Below are positions 1 to 5,679 of a DNA stretch of 27,408 nucleotides, piece by piece. The DNA comes from JAEYZS01 sp031374125 (GTDB lineage Bacteria; Bdellovibrionota; Bdellovibrionia; Bdellovibrionales; JAEYZS01), in the NCBI GenBank assembly GCA_031374125.1, contig JANMFM010000166.1, forward strand, positions 1-27,408. The letters run 5' to 3'. Position numbers and translations under genes: made by a program. The notes beneath the pieces are model-generated. The model saw nothing but the letters and a program-made list of their open reading frames with translations, was not told the DNA's origin and did not search any database. Position 1 is the first letter of the stretch, and each line of letters begins with the position of its first letter.

Positions 1-141
1 GGGTGGTGTCGTTCCTTGATTATGATTTGGGTTATTTTGATAAGGTAGCAAAAAGGGTCGAACCAGTAGACGATCCGTTTAAAATAAAAGTGTTACCTAT
101 GTCTCCGGAATAAACTGTAACCCATGTCTCCGGAACGGACC
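1..141 (+). mobile_element. right end of an IS481-like insertion sequence (truncated by window edge)
   Basis: Bases 3-113 encode the end of an IS481-type transposase, and the 3' side carries the short direct repeat seen at ends of this IS type. A 19-bp unit at 92-110 recurs at 117-135 with two mismatches; the shared core is ATGTCTCCGGAA, first inside the last codons of the transposase and again after its stop. The outer boundary near 141 is estimated, because the left end and any target duplication lie outside the window. That this is an IS end is inferred from the protein tail and the repeat. Confidence 0.6.
3..113 (+). CDS. IS481-family transposase, C-terminal fragment (5' end outside window)
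   Basis: An open frame enters from the left edge and stops with TAA at 111-113. The 36 visible residues contain SFLDYDLGYFD, then EPVDDPF and a terminal KVLPMSPE. I recognise this as the usual C-terminus of DDE integrase-core transposases of the IS481 group, which cut and paste the insertion sequence. The catalytic DDE residues lie upstream and cannot be checked, so it is unknown whether the gene is intact. The start is not in the window. Confidence 0.65.
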   Translation: MVSFLDYDLGYFDKVAKRVEPVDDPFKIKVLPMSPE

Positions 142-250
142 CATTGCAGTTGAAGCCTTATCCTGCACAGGTGATGAGATGTAACTCATCATAAAAAAGA
201 GATCCTTGAAAACTAAATAGTACAAACTTTGAAAGAAGATTTGGAAATTT

Positions 251-269
251 GGGAGACAGGGTTTGAACC
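251..269 (-). repeat. degenerate copy of a tRNA 3' end (possible att remnant)
   Basis: GGGAGACAGGGTTTGAACC reads like the T-arm and acceptor side of a tRNA on the minus strand. Aligned with 640-659 of tRNA-Pro it agrees at about 17 of 20 positions with one gap, in the same orientation. No cloverleaf can be built around it: the partner bases for the T-stem mismatch and there is no anticodon arm. It may be a leftover attachment-site duplication from an element that integrated at tRNA-Pro, or the tail of an unrelated lost tRNA gene. Confidence 0.35.
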
Positions 270-568
270 AGAAAAAATATCAGTTTAGCTTAATCCGCTT
301 GGAGTTAAATGATCTCCCTTGCACAAAATCATTCTTTGGCCCAGACAAGCAGCTCGCCAGACGTAATTCCACTGTTTAAAAAGGAAGTGATAATAGATTT
401 TAGGCGCACACGTGCCTCCTATCCATCACCGATGGACATGGAAAACAAATTTTTTGATTCAAATTTTTTTGGGATTGGTTTTTCGGCTCTATCTTCCGAT
501 TTGGGTTTGTATATACTAGGTGGAATTATTTGAAGAGTTTTGTGAATGAGAAATTGATTTCGCACCTT

Positions 569-584
569 CGCACCAAAAGGTGCG
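569..584. terminator. small hairpin downstream of tRNA-Pro (possible terminator or repeat)
   Basis: CGCACC-AAAA-GGTGCG is a perfect 6-bp stem with a 4-base loop. It lies about 50 bp past the 3' end of the minus-strand tRNA, where a terminator would be expected, but no clear U-tract follows on the minus strand. The 12-mer ACCAAAAGGTGC within it recurs at 27379-27390, so it may instead belong to a short dispersed repeat. Confidence 0.3.
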
Positions 585-634
585 GAAAATTCGACTTAAA
601 TATTTGATATCATTGGGATTTTTTTTAGAAAAAA

Positions 635-711
<77 letters not shown>

Positions 712-737
712 ACTGTGCTTAAAATGAAACTCCGAAC

Positions 738-764
738 CTACTAGATGTGTGCTAAGTATGTCAA
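738..764 (-). promoter_or_regulatory. possible promoter of tRNA-Pro
   Basis: On the minus strand a perfect TTGACA (759-764) precedes the tRNA. The best -10 candidate, TAGTAG at 738-743, is weak and the spacer is only 15 bp, so only the -35 element is convincing. Transcription would begin about 20 bp before the tRNA 5' end. Confidence 0.35.
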
Positions 765-775
765 ATGCCTAATCT

Positions 776-913
776 TTAGGCCTAACGCGTCTAGTCTAAA
801 TTGTTAAATTTCTATTGCAAAATAATGGGGCGCTAATAACATTTTATCGTACGCATAAGATTTACTTTTTAAGTGTAAACAACGATTTGTGTTAGGCCAT
901 AAGGCCTAACGCG
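776..913 (+). promoter_or_regulatory. porin leader region with repeated AGGCCTAACGCG and a hairpin
   Basis: The 12-mer AGGCCTAACGCG occurs at 778-789 and again at 902-913. The second copy forms the right arm of a perfect 8-bp hairpin, GTTAGGCC-ATAA-GGCCTAAC (891-910), placed 16 bp before the Shine-Dalgarno AAGGAG (926-931) of the porin. Porin mRNAs often carry stabilising or sRNA-targeted leader structures, so control of translation or stability is plausible. No strong -35/-10 pair was found here. Confidence 0.45.
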
Positions 914-938
914 AAAAGAAAACAACAAGGAGACAAGA

Positions 939-2213
939 ATGAAAAAATTATTATTTGCATTCGCGAGCTTAGCGCTTATTTCAAACGCTGTTGCTCAAGA
1001 AGGTGCGGATATTAAATGGAATGCAGAAATGCGTTTCAGATTTACAAACACTGAGAACGAAGGGTTCGCTAAGTCAGCTAATGACAACGAAACTAAGCAA
1101 AGAACTAAAATCGGTGCAACAATGACTAAAGGTGAAGACCTAACTGCTACAGTTACTCTTCTACAAGCGGCAACTTGGGGTAACGGTGGTGGTGATAATA
1201 CTTCTGGTAACTTTACTGCTCCAGGCGCTGATTCATCAGTTTATGTATACGAAGCTTTTGCTTTCTGGAAAGCAATGGACAACTTCGCACTTAAAATTGG
1301 TCGCGGAGCTCTTGATTTAGCTGATGGCTCAGTTGTTGCGAAAAACGATTGGGAACAAACTCCATATGCATTTGAAGGTGCTTACGGTGCTTACTTTACT
1401 GAATGGGCTAACATTGGCGTATTTGGTGTAAAAGGTATGAATGATTCTGATCTGGATTCAGATGGCGATGCTGTGCTTGATACTGCAGATGTAAACTTCT
1501 ACGGTTTATCAGTAGATGTTAAAAATCTTCCAGAATGGCTAAAAATGGTTAATGTTCACGCGTTACAATCAAAAGCTACTGGTATTAGTGGAGCTGTTTC
1601 TGATGAAAAACTTAGATTAGGTGTAACTGTAAAAGGTGATTCTTCAGCTGTTGATTACAGACTTTCATATGCTATGTATGATGGTGAAAGAACTGTTTCT
1701 GCTCCTGGTGACCACAAAGCTTCTATGTTAGACGCTGAAGTTGGATTCACTATGGCAGACGTAATGAACATGAGAATTCATGCTCTTTACCACATGGACT
1801 CCGGAGATGATAGTGCCGCAACTGGCGATATCGAATCATACGATCCGTTCTTTTACGAAAAACATACTAACGCAGGTTTAATGGATCTTATCGGATGGGG
1901 TAACTCGACATACATTAAAGTTGGTGTAGCTCTTGAGCCAATGGAAATGACTAAAGTAGGCGTTGACTACTATATGTTCACAAAATCTGAAGAAAACGAT
2001 TCAGTTTATGACAACAACCACGAAGCAATCACTGCAGTTGGTGCATCTTCAGGTGAAGATGTTGGTACAGAAATCGATGTTTGGGCTACAAAAATGCTTT
2101 CAAACGGCGCTGAGCTTAATGCAAGAATTGGTATTTTCACAGCTGACGATGCTCTAGGAGCAGATGCTGAAGATATCACTCAAGCTTCTTTAGGCGCGAC
2201 TTTTAGATTCTAA
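939..2213 (+). CDS. outer-membrane beta-barrel porin-like protein
   Basis: A 424-residue secreted protein likely to form a channel in the outer membrane. Residues 1-19 are a classic Sec signal peptide (MKKLLFAFASLALISNAVAQ, cut after VAQ or VA). The mature part alternates hydrophilic and aromatic residues, with Asp/Asn-rich loops such as SDLDSDGDAVLD, and ends in LGATFRF. A C-terminal Phe of this kind is the recognition signal for the BAM assembly machine. Start: ATG with AAGGAG 7 bases upstream. Codon use differs from most neighbours by favouring GGT, GCT and ACT codons, as expected for a highly expressed gene. It resembles the alginate-export or major-porin type of Bdellovibrio-like bacteria; the exact substrate cannot be told. 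The gene is monocistronic, with a strong terminator at 2259-2283. Confidence 0.82.
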   Translation: MKKLLFAFASLALISNAVAQEGADIKWNAEMRFRFTNTENEGFAKSANDNETKQRTKIGATMTKGEDLTATVTLLQAATWGNGGGDNTSGNFTAPGADSSVYVYEAFAFWKAMDNFALKIGRGALDLADGSVVAKNDWEQTPYAFEGAYGAYFTEWANIGVFGVKGMNDSDLDSDGDAVLDTADVNFYGLSVDVKNLPEWLKMVNVHALQSKATGISGAVSDEKLRLGVTVKGDSSAVDYRLSYAMYDGERTVSAPGDHKASMLDAEVGFTMADVMNMRIHALYHMDSGDDSAATGDIESYDPFFYEKHTNAGLMDLIGWGNSTYIKVGVALEPMEMTKVGVDYYMFTKSEENDSVYDNNHEAITAVGASSGEDVGTEIDVWATKMLSNGAELNARIGIFTADDALGADAEDITQASLGATFRF

Positions 2214-2258
2214 TCTGAATAGAAGATCAGACAGAGTCACTAACAAATTGTTAGGCAC

Positions 2259-2288
2259 AAAGGCTAGGGAAACCTAGCCTTTTCTATT
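2259..2288 (+). terminator. rho-independent terminator of the porin gene
   Basis: A 10-bp perfect stem, AAAGGCTAGG-GAAA-CCTAGCCTTT (2259-2268/2273-2282), with a tetraloop, followed by TCTATTT. It lies 45 bp after the porin stop codon. Confidence 0.85.
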
Positions 2289-2290
2289 TC

Positions 2291-2313
2291 GAAAAGGTGA
2301 GCCGCACCTTTTC
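2291..2313. repeat. perfect hairpin with AAAAGGTG arms
   Basis: GAAAAGGTG (2291-2299) and CACCTTTTC (2305-2313) form a perfect 9-bp stem with the loop AGCCG. It follows directly on the porin terminator, so termination is already provided for. Relatives of the AAAAGGTG arm occur at 575-582 and 27382-27389, suggesting a small dispersed palindromic repeat. Confidence 0.45.
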
Positions 2314-2373
2314 CACAGATCTGCGTCGAAATCTACTTCAACATCAGCCATATATTCGGTAGAATTGAGCTAC

Positions 2374-2871
2374 ATGAGAAAAGTTGTAAGCTGTATTTTA
2401 TTGGTGATGTTTTGTTTTGTTCTGGATGCCTCTACGGGCAAGAAAAGAATTGAGCTTGATGACATTACAACCAAAGAACTTCTTGCAATCATTCAGCAAT
2501 CCGAAAAGCTACACAAGTATATGTTTGGCCTCAAAGAACCGATGGTCACGTCTCAGATTAACCTCTTAAGAAATAATATTAAATCCACTGTAAAAAAAGT
2601 TAAGGGCCAACAGGGTCAGCACGTTTCTAAAATCCTAAATGCCGTGAATAAAGAGCTGACGAGCGCTCAAATGACTTCGGGTGAGGATAGAGTAAGGTAT
2701 TTGCAGCATGCGTTTAAACAGATTGTAATGCTTTATCAGAGCTACGAAATCAAAGCCTCATACAAAGTGTTCTTTTGCAAAACCGATCGCGCAGTATGGA
2801 TTCAAGAAGACGGGAAGAAGCCTGAGAATCCATTCCAAGTCACATCGAACTGCGGAAGAAAAGTTTTCTAA
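2374..2871 (+). CDS. exported protein of unknown function
   Basis: A 165-residue protein with a signal-peptide-like N-terminus (MRKVVSCILLVMFCFVLDAS) followed by a mostly helical, Lys/Gln-rich domain. Two cysteines near the C-terminus (FFCKTDRAVW and SNCGRKVF) could form a disulfide in the periplasm. I prefer ATG 2374 over the in-frame TTG at 2365, because it puts the basic residues and hydrophobic core of the signal at the very start; no clear Shine-Dalgarno decides the point. Its TAA overlaps the next ATG (TAATG at 2869-2873 region), so the two are translationally coupled. No family recognised. Confidence 0.6.
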   Translation: MRKVVSCILLVMFCFVLDASTGKKRIELDDITTKELLAIIQQSEKLHKYMFGLKEPMVTSQINLLRNNIKSTVKKVKGQQGQHVSKILNAVNKELTSAQMTSGEDRVRYLQHAFKQIVMLYQSYEIKASYKVFFCKTDRAVWIQEDGKKPENPFQVTSNCGRKVF

Positions 2872-3470
2872 TGGATAACTTTCTAAACTCATTGCCCCGA
2901 ACTGTATTGGTTGGAGGAGCACTGGCTTTGGGACTCTTGTTTATTTTTTTCATGAATCCTCCTCACACAAAATGTGACTCTCAATTTGAAATATTTCAAA
3001 AAGCTCAAACACCATTCTTGTATAAAGATCCTGCGAAAAAATTTATGGACGAAACGGTATTGCAATCCAGTATGACGGCTTGTAGAGACCGTAATCTTCC
3101 AGGTTCTTGTTTTCGATTTTTTGAGGGTTTAAGGTTTTTAACAAAAGACATTCAAACGGTCTCCTATGATTGCAGATCCCAAGTTCTATCTAAACCTGAA
3201 ATCTCAAGTGCCATTTGGCAATCTTTAGGATTTATCTTTGAACTGGCTTGGGGAAAAACGGCTCCACAAAGTTATTTAGACAAAATGGGATGGCTGGACA
3301 GTGTTCACGTCAATGTATTCTGTGAACTGCAATCTCTAGCCAAAGAAAGCTTTTCTAACGAAGAATGGGAAGCCTTTAGAGAGAAAACGCTCACGGGTCT
3401 TCCGGGTGCTTCCACGATGGATCGTAAAGAAGTCTGGAACAGATCTCTTTTTACATTGAAATGTCCTTAA
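2871..3470 (+). CDS. membrane-anchored protein of unknown function
   Basis: A 199-residue protein with one N-terminal membrane segment (about residues 10-28, TVLVGGALALGLLFIFFM) and a periplasmic domain holding several cysteines (in KCDSQF, TACRDR, GSCFRF, YDCRSQ, FCELQ and LKCP). The even spread of Cys suggests disulfides in an exported domain. The start overlaps the stop of the upstream exported protein by one base, so the two probably act together. The stop codon lies inside an 18-bp perfect palindrome. No family recognised. Confidence 0.6.
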   Translation: MDNFLNSLPRTVLVGGALALGLLFIFFMNPPHTKCDSQFEIFQKAQTPFLYKDPAKKFMDETVLQSSMTACRDRNLPGSCFRFFEGLRFLTKDIQTVSYDCRSQVLSKPEISSAIWQSLGFIFELAWGKTAPQSYLDKMGWLDSVHVNVFCELQSLAKESFSNEEWEAFREKTLTGLPGASTMDRKEVWNRSLFTLKCP

Positions 3471-3484
3471 ATCACGTGATTTAA
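3467..3484. promoter_or_regulatory. 18-bp perfect palindrome at a gene junction
   Basis: TTAAATCACGTGATTTAA is fully self-complementary with no spacer and an E-box-like CACGTG centre. It covers the stop codon of the upstream gene and ends 10 bp before the next ATG (3495). With no loop it is a poor RNA hairpin, so a dimeric DNA-binding protein is the likelier reader. Confidence 0.45.
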
Positions 3485-3494
3485 TGCCAGGTGA

Positions 3495-3941
3495 ATGACG
3501 GTTACAAAAGCTACCATCAAAGATCTTCTAATAATTTTTGCCATTGAGATCCTCACGGTTCCCTTGGTCATCGCTTATTTTAAATTCATCGAGCCCAAAA
3601 AATTAGCGGCAGTGATTGCGGCATCAACTTTTGTGATCACCGGTTTTATAATTTTAAGAGTTACAAGAAAATGGCCCGACGCCTACGCATCGTTTGTTTA
3701 TTGGGCTGTGCATATTCATATTTTCGTCTTTTCGATTCCAATGCTAGTCGCAAGAATTGCGTTCTGGGAAAAGGATTTCTCAGACATAAGATTCTTATAT
3801 TTTTCAGGCCCACAATTTCACAACTTCGCTGAAAAAGGTTACCTGATTCTGATGCTGGGGACTTTGGTGGACATCGTGGTTCACACGATAAAAAGAAAGC
3901 GCCTTCTACAGAAAAAGAACATCACAGAGAAGGGGCTTTAA
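3495..3941 (+). CDS. small integral membrane protein of unknown function
   Basis: A 148-residue protein with about four hydrophobic segments: roughly residues 10-28, 37-54, 66-88 and 112-132. It ends in a basic tail (KRKRLLQKKN). Start ATG 3495 follows AGGTG with a short spacer. It lies in the same direction and close behind the 2374-3470 pair, so it may be the third gene of that operon, although the palindrome between them could set it apart. No family recognised. Confidence 0.55.
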   Translation: MTVTKATIKDLLIIFAIEILTVPLVIAYFKFIEPKKLAAVIAASTFVITGFIILRVTRKWPDAYASFVYWAVHIHIFVFSIPMLVARIAFWEKDFSDIRFLYFSGPQFHNFAEKGYLILMLGTLVDIVVHTIKRKRLLQKKNITEKGL

Positions 3942-3962
3942 TCTAGTTTCGCCTTCATTACT

Positions 3963-4020
3963 ATATCGTATTATGTATTTGAATTGACGATTTCATCAAT
4001 TCAAATACATAATACGATAT
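3963..4020. promoter_or_regulatory. perfect 25-bp inverted repeat operator/promoter of the AbiE pair
   Basis: Bases 3963-3987 and 3996-4020 are exact reverse complements (25 bp each), separated by the 8-base loop CGATTTCA. The right arm ends on the first two bases of the toxin ATG. A promoter fits inside: TTGACG (3984-3989), an 18-bp spacer, and CATAAT (4008-4013), predicting a start of transcription at about 4019-4021. AbiEi-type antitoxins are known to autoregulate by binding inverted repeats in their promoter, so these arms are the expected operator. The alternative is an RNA hairpin that sequesters the start codon if transcription begins further upstream. Confidence 0.7.
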
Positions 4021-4798
4021 GACTGTTTATACTGACAAACAACAAAGAGAAGTATTCCATCTGCTCTTTTTAGAAAGACTGATGAAAATATCGGACCCCA
4101 ATATGTACGTCCTTAAGGGTGGGGTAAATTTACGTTTCTTCTTTCGGAGTCCTAGGTATTCCGAAGACATGGATATTGATGTTTTTGGCGGGAGTGTAGC
4201 TACGCTTAAGAAGAACGGTTATAAGATCCTGCAAGATCCATCGTTAATCAGGAATCTTCAAACTTACGGAATTTCCGATTTAAGAATAAATGATCCTTTA
4301 AAAGCAAAGCATACTGAAACGACTCAAAGATTTCGATTTCGTTTAGTCAATAATAGCGGTGAAGAATTCCCAACAAAGGTTGAGTTTTCTCGTAGAAATA
4401 AAAATTCTAACCTTGATATTCTTACAGAAGCTATCAATCCGGAAATTATTTTTCCATACAAAAAAATCAGTTTTCAAACTCGTCATTATGGTGCCGCTAC
4501 GGCTACTGCACAAAAAATCCAAGCATTGGGTGGTCGTAGTGAAGTTCAATCGCGAGATGTATTCGATCTATATGTTTTTTATTTAAGCGGAAATCTTAAT
4601 AAAGATACTATTGCTAGGAATACAACTCTTGAAGAGCGAGAAAAAGCATTATCGTCCTTGCTTATGCTAGATTACTCCGATTACAAGGGTCAGGTTGTTG
4701 AATATTTGGACGAAGAAACAAAAAATCAGTTTGGTAATAAAAAAGCCTGGGATGATATTTGTAATACAGTTATAGGTTATCTAGATGAGTCAGATTGA
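4019..4798 (+). CDS. AbiEii-like nucleotidyltransferase toxin
   Basis: A 259-residue protein of the AbiEii/DUF1814 nucleotidyltransferase family, the toxin of type IV toxin-antitoxin and phage abortive-infection modules. Family signatures: VLKGGVNLRFFF (K33-G34-G35), SEDMDIDV (D50, D52, D54, the metal-binding acidic motif), and a downstream AQKIQAL...RSEVQSRDVFDLY segment (about residues 160-190) matching the conserved Lys and Arg-Asp blocks. Characterised members transfer nucleotides to RNA and slow growth. Start ATG 4019 has no Shine-Dalgarno, and an in-frame TAA lies 9 bases upstream; the mapped promoter suggests a leaderless mRNA. Its 3' end overlaps the antitoxin gene by 14 bp. Gene order is toxin first, the reverse of the usual abiEi-abiEii. 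Confidence 0.85.
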   Translation: MTVYTDKQQREVFHLLFLERLMKISDPNMYVLKGGVNLRFFFRSPRYSEDMDIDVFGGSVATLKKNGYKILQDPSLIRNLQTYGISDLRINDPLKAKHTETTQRFRFRLVNNSGEEFPTKVEFSRRNKNSNLDILTEAINPEIIFPYKKISFQTRHYGAATATAQKIQALGGRSEVQSRDVFDLYVFYLSGNLNKDTIARNTTLEEREKALSSLLMLDYSDYKGQVVEYLDEETKNQFGNKKAWDDICNTVIGYLDESD

Positions 4799-5375
4799 TT
4801 TTTTTAATAAAAATATTTTTTTTACGACAAGACAATATGCTCTTTCTCTTGGTATCCCAATTGCGACGGCTTCAAGGCAGCTTAAAAAATTGGATGATTC
4901 GAATTCAATTCAAAGCGTAACGAGAGGAATCTGGGCGCAAATGAATCATCCGTTTTATTCTCCATATGGAGTGGTTCCATATATTTTAGGAAATGAGCAA
5001 GGCTATGTGTCTTTTTTGACGGCTCTTCACCGTCATGATGTCATTTCTCAAATCCCAAAGGTTATACAAATTGCTACGACGGGACATGGCCGTAAGCTTT
5101 TTAATAAATTAGGTGAATTTGAATTATTCCATATACAGCCGAGTCTTATGCAAAATGGAGTTAATGTGCACGATGGGAAACTTGTATACAATATGGCAAC
5201 AGCCGAAAAATCTTTAATAGATACTCTATATATTTCCACAAGGAAGGGGAATCGTTTCTCAAAATTTCCAGAGCTCAATTGGGACGCTATAGATAAGAAA
5301 AAACTCAAGCAAATGATTTCTCATCTAAAGCCCAATATACAAAAATTAATTAATAAGAAATTAAAAAGCCTTTAA
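4785..5375 (+). CDS. AbiEi-like antitoxin / transcriptional repressor
   Basis: A 196-residue partner of the AbiEii toxin. The N-terminus (about 8-60) is a winged-helix/HTH: TTRQYALSLGIPIATASRQLKKL followed by a basic wing (SVTRGIWAQ). The rest matches AbiEi-type regulators, with GYVSFLTALHRHDVI, an IQIATTGHGRKLF segment, and TAEKSLIDTLY near residue 145. Such proteins neutralise the toxin without binding it and repress their own operon. Translation starts inside the toxin gene (14-bp overlap), which couples the two. The Lys-rich C-terminus (NIQKLINKKLKSL) may aid DNA binding. The low-GC pair between unrelated genes looks horizontally acquired. Confidence 0.82.
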   Translation: MSQIDFFNKNIFFTTRQYALSLGIPIATASRQLKKLDDSNSIQSVTRGIWAQMNHPFYSPYGVVPYILGNEQGYVSFLTALHRHDVISQIPKVIQIATTGHGRKLFNKLGEFELFHIQPSLMQNGVNVHDGKLVYNMATAEKSLIDTLYISTRKGNRFSKFPELNWDAIDKKKLKQMISHLKPNIQKLINKKLKSL

Positions 5376-5679
5376 TCCTCATGAGCTTGCCCTAAGTCCA
5401 CGCTGTTAAGCTCAAACGCTTGAATCAGAAGAAGGAAACTGCAGAGAAGAAATTAGGTTAGGTTTGTCTAATTTTATAGATCCAATTTTTTTATAAATTC
5501 TTTTTAAAATTATATTATCTGTTTGAACAGGTATAATCCTACTATCTAGTAAAGTGAAGTTAGCAAATGAAAATTTATAAAAAAATGAAAAAGAAGTTTG
5601 ATATTAAGAGAAAATAAATATTTTATATTTTACTTTGATTAATCAGGATTTGAAATCCTACTCTGTTAAAAATAATTTT
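5376..5679. other. 304-bp AT-rich intergenic region
   Basis: No convincing gene. A TATAAT (5532-5537) without a good -35 precedes a 16-codon Lys-rich open frame (5567-5617) that lacks a Shine-Dalgarno; I do not call it. The stretch separates the AbiE pair from the convergent cyclase gene. No terminator hairpin with a U-run was found for either side. Confidence 0.5.

Larger units (their letters stand above)
114..634. other. 521-bp stretch without a convincing gene, between IS end and tRNA-Pro
   Basis: No recognisable protein is encoded here. A 74-codon open frame at 309-533, preceded by GGAG at 301-304, has no recognisable domain, signal peptide or compositional sign of being real; it may be a decayed gene or chance. 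The stretch contains a small inverted repeat (173-178/185-190), a sequence at 251-269 resembling the 3' end of the nearby tRNA-Pro, and a hairpin at 569-584. The mix of IS debris and tRNA-like debris at the 3' side of a tRNA gene is what an eroded integration site looks like. Confidence 0.5.

Noticed and set aside
309..533. 74-codon open frame on the plus strand between the IS end and tRNA-Pro
   Set aside because: No recognisable domain, signal or conserved feature, and only a weak GGAG before the ATG. The region looks like debris; not called as a gene.
5567..5617. 16-residue Lys-rich open frame following a TATAAT
   Set aside because: No -35 element and no Shine-Dalgarno; Lys codons are expected by chance in such A-rich sequence.
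5645..5659. AGGATTT-G-AAATCCT as terminator between AbiE pair and cyclase
   Set aside because: A one-base loop cannot form a stable hairpin and no U-run follows.
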